NCBI GenBank assembly: GCA_036656795.1
Contig: JAVXHR010000001.1
Span: 62,001 to 126,000 of the forward strand
Origin: CAUPWF01 sp036656795
GTDB lineage: Bacteria; Bacillota; Clostridia; Lachnospirales; Lachnospiraceae
Direction: 5' to 3'
DNA length: 64,000 nucleotides
The notes under the pieces were generated by a model that did no database searches, was not told the DNA's origin, and saw only the letters and a list, made by a program, of their open reading frames with translations. This document shows positions 51,928-61,036 of this stretch, piece by piece (position 1 is the stretch's first letter; every line of letters begins with the position of its first letter). A program made the position numbers and the translations under genes.

Positions 51928-52848
51928 ATGAAACGAAAAAAAAGAATCCTGATTTATCTTGGAGTAATCATTCTTTTAGTCAGTTGCAAGGGAGCGCAAA
52001 AATCAAAAGATACAGGAGAATATATCTATTATGTGAGCCTTGAAGGTACTGCATTAGAGACGGAAAATTATAATTTAAAAGGAAAAAATACGCATCAGGC
52101 AATTGAAGATATGTTAGATAAACTGTCCAATATGCCCAAAGTGATTAAATCTAATTGTGCAATCCCCACAGGGGTCAAAGTGGTAGGATATCAATTAGAG
52201 AATAAGGAGTTGTCGCTGCATTTTAATGAAAATTATTATAATATGAATGCAACAGAAGAGGTACTATGTAGGGCAGCGGTGGTTCAGACATTAGTGCAGA
52301 TTCAAGATGTAGATGCAGTAGCGTTTTTTGTGGGTGAGAATCCCATAGTTGATCGACAAGAGAAGCCAATTGGATTGATGCGAACAGAAGATTTTGTTCA
52401 GAATACGGGTTCTGCAATCAATACGTATCAAGTGACTGCACTGGAGCTGTGTTTTGCAAACCAAGATGGAGAACGATTGGTAAAAGAAAAGGTGAATGTT
52501 CGATATAATAGCAACATGTCGATGGAGAAGCTGATTATTGAACAGTTACTGAAAGGTCCCTCTACAATTACAGGACAGAAAGCAATTGATGAAAATACAA
52601 AATTATTAGGAGTATCGCTAAAAGACGGTATCTGTTATGTGAATTTTAATGAAGCTTTCTTAACGGCGGTAAAAGGTGTGAAACCGGAGATTGTCATATA
52701 TTCTGTGGTAAATTCTGTTGTGAATGGTGGGAATGCAACACAAGTACAGATATTGATAGATGGCGAAAGTGATGTTGTATTTCAAGGGAGCGTGAAGCTT
52801 GATAAACCATTAGAACGTAATTTAGACCTTATGGAAGAAACGGAGTAA
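51928..52848 (+). CDS. GerMN-domain lipoprotein
   Basis: 306 residues. Signal sequence with lipobox LVSC (Cys near 20). Two GerMN domains in tandem: about 50-160 (GVKVVGYQLENKELSLHFNE) and about 190-290 (LLKGPSTI, GVSLKDGICYVNFNEAF). GerMN domains occur in spore-germination and cell-wall-associated proteins, often next to SpoIID-like or kinase genes. Spaced 24 bases after the kinase and 2 bases before comEC. It may be the extracytoplasmic partner of the kinase (inference from order). Confidence 0.87.
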   Translation: MKRKKRILIYLGVIILLVSCKGAQKSKDTGEYIYYVSLEGTALETENYNLKGKNTHQAIEDMLDKLSNMPKVIKSNCAIPTGVKVVGYQLENKELSLHFNENYYNMNATEEVLCRAAVVQTLVQIQDVDAVAFFVGENPIVDRQEKPIGLMRTEDFVQNTGSAINTYQVTALELCFANQDGERLVKEKVNVRYNSNMSMEKLIIEQLLKGPSTITGQKAIDENTKLLGVSLKDGICYVNFNEAFLTAVKGVKPEIVIYSVVNSVVNGGNATQVQILIDGESDVVFQGSVKLDKPLERNLDLMEETE

Positions 52849-52850
52849 GA

Positions 52851-55022
52851 TTGAAGAAAAGACCATTGTGTATTATTTGTCTGTTATACATTCTGGTGCA
52901 TGTACTGTTTACAACAATTGGAAGGCTGCAGGTTACAAAAGAACTGCAGCCTTCTACTACACAAAAACAGTTGGTACAAGATAAGACCTTGAATGTGCAA
53001 GGACAGATTATTAAAAAAGAACAAAAAGAAACATATCAAGTATTATATCTAAAAGATCATCCTATCATAATCTATGATAAAACAAAGTTCCCTTATGCAA
53101 TAGGCAATATAATTCATGTAACAGGTTCGTTACAATTATTTGATGAACCCAGAAATCCAGGGCAATTCAATCAAAAATTTTATTATGAAAAGCAAGAGAT
53201 CTATGGTGCTGTAAAAGCAAAACAAATTACAATCACAAATCATCAAAGATGGTGGCTATTAGAAATGTTATCTCAATGTCGTATGCGGTGGAAAGATGTG
53301 ATATACAAGGCATTGGGTCAAGAAAACGGTGCTATATTAAGTGCCATAATTCTAGGCGATAAATGTGACCTGGATGTTGACACAAAGGAATTGTATCAGA
53401 AAAGTGGAATCGGACATATCCTTGCTATATCCGGTTTACATCTCTCATTTATTGGATTGTTTTTTTATCGTATATTACGAAGCTTGGGGGTGCCATTTGG
53501 AGTATCGGGAGGATTGGGAATCTTATTTTTATGTAGCTATATTCTGATGGTTGGGCTTGGAGTCTCTACTGTTCGTGCTTTTATTATGTTTGGGTTTCGA
53601 ATGGTCGCGGATATAACAGGAAGAGTATGCGATACATGGACCAGTGTATCTGTAGCAGCGGTCTGTATCTTAATGTGGCGCCCGTTGTATATATACGATG
53701 CGGGATTTTTATTATCCTTTGGAGCAATCATAGGAATTCTGCTTTTTATCCCCATGTTAGAGGCGATATATCCTTGCCCGTACACATGGTTACAGGGGCT
53801 CTATGCAGGAATTGCAATTAATCTTATGTTGATACCGGTATTGTTATATTACTATTTTGAATTTCCAATCTATTCTATTCTTTTAAATCTTGTTGTAATC
53901 CCATGTATGTTTTTACTTCTTAGCGTAGGAATTATTGGAAGCGTCTCATACCCATTGCTTGGAGGCATCAGTATCTTGATTTTAAAAAGCTGTAATCTTA
54001 TCTTCTGGATGTATGAGTGGTTGTGTAAACAGATAAGCCAATGGCCCATGTCCAGAATTATAAGTGGACAACCAAGATGGTGGCAGATTCTGATCTATTA
54101 TCTTTGTCTTTTGGGAATATATAGAAAACTCTGTTTTAGTGGACGCAAAAAGCAGGCAAGGAAATGGTATCCAATGGTATTGATTTTTTGTGGTGCAATT
54201 CTACAATTTGGACTGGGACAAGGGCAACATGGAACAGTAGAGGTTACAATGCTAGATGTAGGGCAGGGAGATGGAATCTATATGAAAGGTCCAACGGGTA
54301 TGACTTATTTTTTTGATGGAGGAAGTAGTACGGTAAAGGAAGTAGGGAAATATCGATTAGAGCCTTTTTTAAAATCACAGGGTGTAGGAACACTGGATTA
54401 TGCATTTGTTTCTCATGGAGATAGTGATCACATAAATGGAGTGACAGAAATGATAGCACGAGAGGATATGGGGGTTAAGATAAAGACACTTGTTCTGCCA
54501 ATTCAGGAGGTTCAAGATGAGGCATTGCACAAATTAGCGTATCAGGCTTGGAACAAAGGAATACAGGTTGTAACAATGAAACAGGGAGAGAAAGTAATAG
54601 AAGGGAAGATGACATTGACTTGTCTATATCCGGGAGCCGAGTATCTTGGGGAGATTGGAAATGAAACATCACAGGTACTGTCTGTAACGTATCAAGAATT
54701 TGATCTGTTACTAACAGGGGATATAGAGGGGAAAGGGGAGCAACAATTGCTGGAGGGCCCAATTCAAAAAAAATATGATGTGCTTAAAGTGGCACATCAT
54801 GGATCTAAAAATTCTACCAGCAAGGAATTCCTACGTCAGATACAACCTGCCTACGCTATGATATCTGCAGGAGAACATAATTCCTATGGACACCCACATC
54901 AAGAATTGCTAGAGCGACTTCAAAACATTGGTTGTATCGTTGCGAGTACCAAACAACAAGGTGCATTAAAGGTATGGACCGATGGAAAAAAGATTACATG
55001 GCAATCTTTTTTAGACAAGTGA
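52851..55022 (+). CDS. comEC: ComEC/Rec2-type DNA internalisation channel
   Basis: ComEC conducts single-stranded DNA across the membrane. 723 residues: an N-terminal OB-like DUF4131 region (about 40-125), the multi-helix Competence domain (about 155-430) with HILAISGLHLSF, and a C-terminal metallo-beta-lactamase domain (about 460-720). The metal motifs are intact: LDVGQGDG, SHGDSDHINGV, LLTGDIEG and VAHHGSKNSTS. Starts at TTG 52851, two bases after the GerMN stop, with CGGAG upstream. No comK, comGA or dprA is in the window, so competence is only suggested. Confidence 0.93.
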   Translation: MKKRPLCIICLLYILVHVLFTTIGRLQVTKELQPSTTQKQLVQDKTLNVQGQIIKKEQKETYQVLYLKDHPIIIYDKTKFPYAIGNIIHVTGSLQLFDEPRNPGQFNQKFYYEKQEIYGAVKAKQITITNHQRWWLLEMLSQCRMRWKDVIYKALGQENGAILSAIILGDKCDLDVDTKELYQKSGIGHILAISGLHLSFIGLFFYRILRSLGVPFGVSGGLGILFLCSYILMVGLGVSTVRAFIMFGFRMVADITGRVCDTWTSVSVAAVCILMWRPLYIYDAGFLLSFGAIIGILLFIPMLEAIYPCPYTWLQGLYAGIAINLMLIPVLLYYYFEFPIYSILLNLVVIPCMFLLLSVGIIGSVSYPLLGGISILILKSCNLIFWMYEWLCKQISQWPMSRIISGQPRWWQILIYYLCLLGIYRKLCFSGRKKQARKWYPMVLIFCGAILQFGLGQGQHGTVEVTMLDVGQGDGIYMKGPTGMTYFFDGGSSTVKEVGKYRLEPFLKSQGVGTLDYAFVSHGDSDHINGVTEMIAREDMGVKIKTLVLPIQEVQDEALHKLAYQAWNKGIQVVTMKQGEKVIEGKMTLTCLYPGAEYLGEIGNETSQVLSVTYQEFDLLLTGDIEGKGEQQLLEGPIQKKYDVLKVAHHGSKNSTSKEFLRQIQPAYAMISAGEHNSYGHPHQELLERLQNIGCIVASTKQQGALKVWTDGKKITWQSFLDK

Positions 55023-55035
55023 TTATAAATAGTGG

Positions 55036-55635
55036 CTATAATTCATGATTTCGGATAATCGAACGAATGGTTTCATTGAGGTAAGGCAATAGTTCTTCGG
55101 AACTAATAGGATCTTGATATAATATGGCACTATGGCAAGTAGAGCTGGCAAGCTCAACAATTAAAAACAACATGATTTCGGGATCTTTTAACTGTACTTC
55201 TGTGTTATGAATCATTTTATAATAGATATCCAAAAAATCAATTTCAGTACCGGTGGTGTTAGAAAGAAGAGCCTGCCTGAATATCCCCCAGCTTAGATTT
55301 TTGGCAATAAAAGTAAGTACTACAGGTGTCTTGCTTAGTTGATTTACGATATGGTCTACCATGTAGATAATCTTATCTTCAAAACAAGGAATGGACTCTT
55401 GGTTCATGGCATCATAGGCTCTTTTAAATAATTTGCTGGAAGTGTAGGCAATTAACTTGTCCCGTAGTTCATATTTATCTTTAAAATACAGATAGAATGT
55501 TCCTTTTGCAACACCGGCCTCTCTTGTAATATCAGATACAGAAGTTTTACTAATCCCTTTGGACATAAACAATCCGTATGCCTTTTCCAATAAACAATCT
55601 AATTTTTGCTGCTTGTTATCCTCTATCTTCCCCAT
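55036..55635 (-). CDS. TetR/AcrR family regulator
   Basis: 199 residues. N-terminal HTH of the TetR type: LLEKAYGLFMSKGISKTSVSDI, then TREAGVAKGTFYLYFKDKYELRDKL (about residues 15-60). The C-terminal ligand domain (about 80-199) is not assignable to a known ligand. It is divergent from the MMPL transporter gene, with three matching palindromes between, so it very likely represses that operon and itself. Ligand unknown. Confidence 0.92.
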   Translation of the reverse strand: MGKIEDNKQQKLDCLLEKAYGLFMSKGISKTSVSDITREAGVAKGTFYLYFKDKYELRDKLIAYTSSKLFKRAYDAMNQESIPCFEDKIIYMVDHIVNQLSKTPVVLTFIAKNLSWGIFRQALLSNTTGTEIDFLDIYYKMIHNTEVQLKDPEIMLFLIVELASSTCHSAILYQDPISSEELLPYLNETIRSIIRNHEL

Positions 55636-55667
55636 GGGTTCTCCTCCTTGTAAATCATCGTATCTAT

Positions 55668-55696
55668 ATTATACGAGAGGAAAAGCAAATCGTCAA
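55668..55696 (-). promoter_or_regulatory. tetR promoter
   Basis: On the minus strand, TTGACG (55691-55696) and TATAAT (55668-55673) with a 17-bp spacer, a near-ideal promoter. Confidence 0.65.
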
Positions 55697-55706
55697 CGAT
55701 GAAAAA

Positions 55707-55719
55707 TGACCAATAGTCA
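55707..55719. promoter_or_regulatory. TetR-type operator site 1
   Basis: TGACCAATAGTCA, just upstream of the tetR -35. Its reverse complement is exactly site 2. Confidence 0.6.
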
Positions 55720-55737
55720 AAAGAATTAAAAAACATA

Positions 55738-55766
55738 TTGACTATTGGTCATTCTTGGTGTATTAT
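55738..55766 (+). promoter_or_regulatory. Promoter of the MMPL transporter operon
   Basis: TTGACT (55738-55743) and TATTAT (55761-55766), 17-bp spacer. The -35 lies inside operator site 2. Confidence 0.65.
55739..55751. promoter_or_regulatory. TetR-type operator site 2
   Basis: TGACTATTGGTCA, the inverse of site 1, covering the -35 of the transporter promoter. Binding here would block polymerase. Confidence 0.65.
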
Positions 55767-55783
55767 CGTTAAATAGTAAAAAG

Positions 55784-55796
55784 TGACTAATAGTCA
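55784..55796. promoter_or_regulatory. TetR-type operator site 3
   Basis: TGACTAATAGTCA, a perfect palindrome around a central base, about 18 bases downstream of the -10, in the 5' leader of the transporter mRNA. Confidence 0.65.
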
Positions 55797-55820
55797 TTTG
55801 GAAACAAAGGAGGATTTGAC

Positions 55821-57893
55821 ATGATTAAATTTGGTAAAAAAGTGGTTCAGTTAAGAGTCCCCATTCTTATTCTGAGTATATTGCTTTTAATTCCGGCTAC
55901 GATTGGAATGTTAAAGACACGGGTGAACTATGATATCCTTTATTATTTGCCGAAAGATATTGAAACAATGATTGGACAGGATATCTTACTAAAGGATTTT
56001 GATAAGGGTGCATTTGCTATGGTAATGGTAGATGGAATGGAATCTAAAGGTGTAGAAAAGGTAAAACAAGATATTGAACATGTAAAAGGTGTAAAAGAAG
56101 TTATATGGTATGATTCGTTGGCGGATATTTCTGTTCCAATGGAATTACTGCCCACCAAATATACGGATGTATTTAATTCAAAAGATGCTACATTAATGGC
56201 GGTATTTTTTAGTGATACAACATCGGCTGAGGGGACTATGAATGCCATTGAGAAGATTCGATATGTTACAGGAGAACAATGCTTTTTAAGTGGAATGTCT
56301 GCTGTGGTGGTTGATACGAAGAACTTGACGAATCAAGAAACACCCATCTATGTATTAATTGCAGTGGTGTTGTGCTCAATTGTCTTAGCACTCTTTATGG
56401 ATTGCTGGTTGTTACCGGTGTTTTTCTTGTTGAGTATAGGTATGGCAATCTTATACAATATGGGAAGTAATTATTTCCTGGGTGAGATATCTTTTATTAC
56501 AAAAGCATTGAGCGCAGTACTTCAATTAGGAGTGACCATGGATTATTCTATTTTTCTATGGCACAGTTATAAGGAAAATCAAGAACGATATCCGGGTGAT
56601 AAAAATAGAGCGATGTCTCATGCGATATCCAATACAATTACATCTGTAATAGGAAGCTCTGTTACAACGGTAGCAGGATTTATTGCTCTTTGTTTTATGA
56701 GCTTTACATTAGGAAAAGACCTGGGAATTGTCATGGCAAAAGGTGTTGTGTTTGGTGTAATAGGGTGTGTTACAGTTTTGCCATCTATGATTTTGATATT
56801 TGATAAGGCAATTGAAAAGACAACACACAAAGGATTGATTCCAAGCTTCAGTAATATTGCAACGTTTGTTACGGCACATTATAAATCATTTATGGTGGCA
56901 TTTTTCATTATCTTAGTGCCGGCTCTCTATGGGTACACTCATACGGATGTGTATTATAATTTGGATGAAACGTTACCAAAGGATTTGCAAAGTATAGTAG
57001 CAAATACAAAATTAGCAGATGAGTTTCATATGAATTCTACTCATATGGTATTAGCAGATGCAAAGTTGTCACCTAAAGATGGAAAAGCAATGCTTGAGGA
57101 GATGGAACATGTAAAGGGAATTAAATTTGCTTTGGGATTAGATAGCTTGATTGGTTCATCTGTTCCAAAAGAAACGTTACCGAAATCTATTCGGAAATTA
57201 TTGGAAAGCGATAAATGGCAATTAATGTTAGTGAGTTCTGAATATAAAGTTGCATCGGAAGATGTAAACAAACAGGTGGAGGAGTTGAATCGTATTATAA
57301 AGACTTATGATTCTTCCGCTATGCTGATAGGAGAAGCACCTTGCACCAGAGATTTGATTAAAATTACAGATAAGGACTTTAAAGTAGTAAGTTTCATCTC
57401 GATTGTAGCTATATTTCTTATTATTGCATTGATATTTAAATCAATTTCACTACCAATTATTCTAGTATCAGTCATTGAATTTGCTATATTCATTAATATG
57501 GGCATTCCGGCATATACACATACAGAATTACCGTTTATTGCATCTATCGTAATAGGAACTATTCAATTAGGGGCAACGGTTGATTATGCGATTTTGATGA
57601 CTACAAGATATAAAAAGGAACGTCGACAGGGAAAGAAAAAGAAAGAAGCAATTCAAATTGCACTTTCTACGTCGGTAAATTCTATTGTTGTCTCAGCTGT
57701 TGGATTTTTTGCGGCAACATTTGGAGTGGGATTATATTCTAATATTGATATGATATCTTCTCTTTGTACGTTGATGGCACGAGGGGCAATTATTAGTATG
57801 TTTGTTGTCATCTTTATATTGCCATCTATGCTTATGATATTTGACCATATCATATGTATTACCAGTGGAGGATTTAAGGCGAAAAAGAGTTAA
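55821..57893 (+). CDS. RND superfamily MMPL-type transporter
   Basis: 690 residues: two RND halves, each with a first helix, a large extracytoplasmic loop, and a bundle of five to six helices. Half 1 has VLQLGVTMDYSIFLWHSYKEN and half 2 has TIQLGATVDYAILMTTRYKKERRQ, the conserved helix 4 motifs with the Asp-Tyr pair used in proton coupling. It resembles clostridial MMPL proteins and mycobacterial MmpL only in general layout. Cargo could be a lipid, peptide or drug. It is controlled by the divergent TetR and followed 54 bases later by a secreted heptad-repeat protein, a likely partner. AAAGGAGG precedes ATG 55821. Confidence 0.9.
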   Translation: MIKFGKKVVQLRVPILILSILLLIPATIGMLKTRVNYDILYYLPKDIETMIGQDILLKDFDKGAFAMVMVDGMESKGVEKVKQDIEHVKGVKEVIWYDSLADISVPMELLPTKYTDVFNSKDATLMAVFFSDTTSAEGTMNAIEKIRYVTGEQCFLSGMSAVVVDTKNLTNQETPIYVLIAVVLCSIVLALFMDCWLLPVFFLLSIGMAILYNMGSNYFLGEISFITKALSAVLQLGVTMDYSIFLWHSYKENQERYPGDKNRAMSHAISNTITSVIGSSVTTVAGFIALCFMSFTLGKDLGIVMAKGVVFGVIGCVTVLPSMILIFDKAIEKTTHKGLIPSFSNIATFVTAHYKSFMVAFFIILVPALYGYTHTDVYYNLDETLPKDLQSIVANTKLADEFHMNSTHMVLADAKLSPKDGKAMLEEMEHVKGIKFALGLDSLIGSSVPKETLPKSIRKLLESDKWQLMLVSSEYKVASEDVNKQVEELNRIIKTYDSSAMLIGEAPCTRDLIKITDKDFKVVSFISIVAIFLIIALIFKSISLPIILVSVIEFAIFINMGIPAYTHTELPFIASIVIGTIQLGATVDYAILMTTRYKKERRQGKKKKEAIQIALSTSVNSIVVSAVGFFAATFGVGLYSNIDMISSLCTLMARGAIISMFVVIFILPSMLMIFDHIICITSGGFKAKKS

Positions 57894-57947
57894 CTATAGG
57901 ATATGTGATTATAGAAAAATGTAATGATGAGAAAGGAAGGAATTCAG

Positions 57948-59786
57948 ATGAAAAGAACATATAAAGTAAAGACAATGGCAGTAATTACCACAATTATGGT
58001 AGGCGTTGGAACAATGGGAATGCCGGTATTAGCGGCAACAGAAACTACAACAATAGAAACCACTACAACAGAAGCTACAACACCCGTAAAAGAAGAAACG
58101 GTGTATGCAATTGTAGATGAAATAGGAGGAGTGAAGAAAGTTATTGTATCTGATCAGTTAAAGAATCTGGGAAACCAGAAGATGATAAAAGATATCTCGA
58201 ATTTGGAAGAGGTATCAAATGTAAAGGGAAACGAAAAATCCACGCATCTTGGAAATAGCCTTGTGTGGGACGGAGCGGGTTCTGATATCTGTTATCAAGG
58301 AACAACAAAGGAAGAACTACCTGTAGCAGTAAAAATATCATATCAACTGGATGGAATACAGATTACTCCCAAAGAACTCAAAGGAAAGAGTGGGCATCTT
58401 ACCATGCGGTATGAATATACAACCACGCAAAAAGAGGGAGAGATATATACTCCGTTTCTCATGGTAACCGGTATGATTCTAGATGAGGGGAAATACAGTA
58501 ACCTTTCAATAACGAATGGTAAATTGATGTCAGATGGAGAACGGAATATGGTTATGGGAATGGGAATCCCAAAACTCAAAGAAAGTCTGGGCATAGATAG
58601 CATAGATATTCCGGATTATTTCGAAGTCTCTGTAGACGTGAAAGAATATGAGCCATTAGACACCATTACGGTGGCAACTAATGATTTGTTTAATCATATT
58701 GGGTTTGATAAATTAGGGGATATGGAAGAACTAAAGAGTTCTATGGATCAGCTACAGAAAGCCTCTCTAGCGTTGGTAGAAGGGACAACACAGTTACATG
58801 ATGGATTAGATGAATTACTGGCAAAGTCAAGTGAACTTACCGGTGGAATAAAACAATTGGCATCAGGAAGTGATTCCTTGGAAAAGGGGACCAATTCATT
58901 AGCGAATGGGACGAAACAATTAAAAGCAGGCGCCACAAAGTTAGAGGAAGGACTTGGTCGAGTTACCACGGGATTAGAACGTGCAGATGCAAATACAAAG
59001 AACTTAGGTGCAGGAGCAAATAAAGTAACCGCAGGGCTTGAAACCATAGAAAATGGTGCCAGTACATTGGAACAACAGTTGGGGAATCTATCCGGTGGAT
59101 TATTACAGGCTTCCCAAGGATTATCAAATACTATTACGGCAGAAGAAACAGCAATTCAGTCACTTTCCGGTATGAAAGATGGAAATAATGATGCAACTAT
59201 AGATTCTATTGTTGCTACAATCAATGCTGCGAAACAAGGGCAGCAAGATATTATGAATCAATTAAGCCAAGGCGGGCAGTTAGGTGGAGGCGCACTGGGG
59301 TTACAACAAGGCGCACAGACACTTCAAATGGGCGCAGGAGATGCGAAAGCAGGAGCAGCACAGGTCAGTGGGGGCTTGGTACAATTGGAAGAAGGTTTAG
59401 TGACTTTATATAATGGAGCAGTGGAAGTGCGAGGCGGGACAGGCACATTAAAGGCAGGCATTTGCGATGCAGATGCAGGAGCAGTGAAACTGCAAGATGG
59501 CGCAACTGCACTTTCCGATGGGATTGGGACATTACAATCAGGAAGTGGACAATTGATTGATGGTGTTCAACAGTTAGATAATGGCGCTGCAACGTTGAAT
59601 AAGGGCATGATTGAATTTAATGAAACAGGAATTGAAAAATTAGTGAATGTATTCAATCAAGATATTGGAGGCATGTTAGGCAAATTAACAGAAGTTATGA
59701 ATGTATCCAAAGATTATAAAAATTTCTCCGGTATTTCAGAAGATATGAATGGAAGTGTCAAGTTTATATTTACAACAAAAGAATAG
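57948..59786 (+). CDS. Secreted protein with xxxLxxG heptad repeats
   Basis: 612 residues. Signal peptide cleaved near residue 30 (VLAA/TE), then a Thr/Glu linker. A compact N-terminal domain (about 45-240) includes ITPKELKGKSGHLTMRYEY, which resembles the YhgE-associated extracytoplasmic region. From about 270 to 560 come long heptad repeats with Leu and Gly at fixed places (for example LASGSDSLEKGTNSLANGTK), predicted to form an elongated coiled or helical rod. No C-terminal anchor is seen. ATG 57948 has GGAAGG six bases upstream; the open frame begins at 57924. Such proteins often accompany RND or MMPL exporters as periplasmic or wall-spanning partners (inference). Confidence 0.82.
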   Translation: MKRTYKVKTMAVITTIMVGVGTMGMPVLAATETTTIETTTTEATTPVKEETVYAIVDEIGGVKKVIVSDQLKNLGNQKMIKDISNLEEVSNVKGNEKSTHLGNSLVWDGAGSDICYQGTTKEELPVAVKISYQLDGIQITPKELKGKSGHLTMRYEYTTTQKEGEIYTPFLMVTGMILDEGKYSNLSITNGKLMSDGERNMVMGMGIPKLKESLGIDSIDIPDYFEVSVDVKEYEPLDTITVATNDLFNHIGFDKLGDMEELKSSMDQLQKASLALVEGTTQLHDGLDELLAKSSELTGGIKQLASGSDSLEKGTNSLANGTKQLKAGATKLEEGLGRVTTGLERADANTKNLGAGANKVTAGLETIENGASTLEQQLGNLSGGLLQASQGLSNTITAEETAIQSLSGMKDGNNDATIDSIVATINAAKQGQQDIMNQLSQGGQLGGGALGLQQGAQTLQMGAGDAKAGAAQVSGGLVQLEEGLVTLYNGAVEVRGGTGTLKAGICDADAGAVKLQDGATALSDGIGTLQSGSGQLIDGVQQLDNGAATLNKGMIEFNETGIEKLVNVFNQDIGGMLGKLTEVMNVSKDYKNFSGISEDMNGSVKFIFTTKE

Positions 59787-59796
59787 AGAAGCTTAG

Positions 59797-59850
59797 ACAT
59801 AGGTGTAGCAAACTATCACATGTTTGCTGCACCTATGTTTGATTTTTTTT
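59797..59850 (+). terminator. Terminator of the MMPL operon
   Basis: ACATAGGTGTAGCAAAC (59797-59813) pairs with GTTTGCTGCACCTATGT (59822-59838), followed by TTGATTTTTTTT. Strong. Its U-run overlaps the -35 of holA. Confidence 0.9.
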
Positions 59851-59867
59851 GCGTCTCATGGTAGAAT
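59839..59867 (+). promoter_or_regulatory. Promoter of holA
   Basis: TTGATT (59839-59844) and TAGAAT (59862-59867), 17-bp spacer; the spacer ends GCGTCTCATGG as in the leuS candidate. Confidence 0.5.
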
Positions 59868-59941
59868 TATCACATATAAGCGTTGGAATTAAAGGAATCT
59901 CCAACAGTGGACACTGTAAGTTTGGAAGGATTATATAAAAG

Positions 59942-60940
59942 ATGAAGAGTTTAAATGAAGATTTAAAAACGCTGGATTTTAAGCATGTCTATTTGTTATA
60001 TGGGGAAGAAAATTACCTGAAAAAGCAATATAAAGAAAAACTCACCAAAGGGATTCTTGGAAAAGATGATACAATGAATTATGCGTATTATGAGGGGAAA
60101 GGGGTTTCTGTAAATGAAGTGATTGATCTTGCAGAGACCTTACCTTTTTTTTCAGAACGACGTTTGATTGTTATGGAAAATACAGGCTTTTTCAAAAATG
60201 CAACACCGGAACTAGCTGAATATATGAAACAATTACCAAATACTACTTACTTCTTGTGTCTAGAGCAGGAAATTGATAAGCGTGGCAAGTTGTTTAAAGC
60301 AGTAAAAGATAAAGGGCGCGTAGTTGAGTTAGAACGACAAGATGAGCAGATGCTTATAAAGTGGATTTTTCAACGAGCACATCTAGAAAAGAAACAGATT
60401 GTAGAATCAACTATTCGATATTTGATTGAAAAAGTTGGTATTAATATGGAAACTCTACAAAGTGAATTAGAGAAATTATGTTGCTATACATTAGAGCGAG
60501 AGAGTATTACAAAGGAAGATATAGATGCAGTATGTACAACCCAAGTTATCAATCGAATCTTTGATATGGTAAATGCAGTTGCAGATAAAAAGCAAAAGAA
60601 AGCATTAACTTATTACTATGATTTATTGGCATTAAAAGAGCCACCGATGCGCATCTTATATCTGATGTCGCGACAATTTCGACTACTGTTAGAGGTAAAA
60701 GAGTTAGATAAAAAAGGATATGCTAAGAAAGAGATTGGAGAAAAAGCAGGTTTAAATCCATTCGTAGTGGGAAAATACCAACAACAGGCAAAGGTATTTC
60801 GCACGGAAGAGTTACGCGAGATTCTAGAGGCCGGTGTAGAGACGGAAACAAGTGTTAAAACAGGAAAACTGGGCGATGTATTGGGAGTGGAATTATTTAT
60901 TGTGACATATAGTATGCCAAGAAACCAATCTATAAAATAA
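59942..60940 (+). CDS. holA: DNA polymerase III delta subunit
   Basis: Clamp-loader subunit that opens the beta sliding clamp. 332 residues, usual length. Recognised by HVYLLYGEENYLKKQYKEKL at the start, the FFSERRLIVMENTGFFK strand-helix, and the C-terminal domain with LKEPPMRILYLMSRQFRLLLEVKEL. No Walker A, as expected for delta. Start ATG 59942 lacks a strong ribosome site. It heads a typical Firmicutes order of holA-lepA-hemW. Confidence 0.92.
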   Translation: MKSLNEDLKTLDFKHVYLLYGEENYLKKQYKEKLTKGILGKDDTMNYAYYEGKGVSVNEVIDLAETLPFFSERRLIVMENTGFFKNATPELAEYMKQLPNTTYFLCLEQEIDKRGKLFKAVKDKGRVVELERQDEQMLIKWIFQRAHLEKKQIVESTIRYLIEKVGINMETLQSELEKLCCYTLERESITKEDIDAVCTTQVINRIFDMVNAVADKKQKKALTYYYDLLALKEPPMRILYLMSRQFRLLLEVKELDKKGYAKKEIGEKAGLNPFVVGKYQQQAKVFRTEELREILEAGVETETSVKTGKLGDVLGVELFIVTYSMPRNQSIK

Positions 60941-61036
60941 TAAAAATTAAGTTTATGTGGTGTATCAGATGTAAATGCGATATAATGTAAAACAGTTTAC
61001 AGATGTAGGTTATGGATAAACGGAGGATAGAATATA

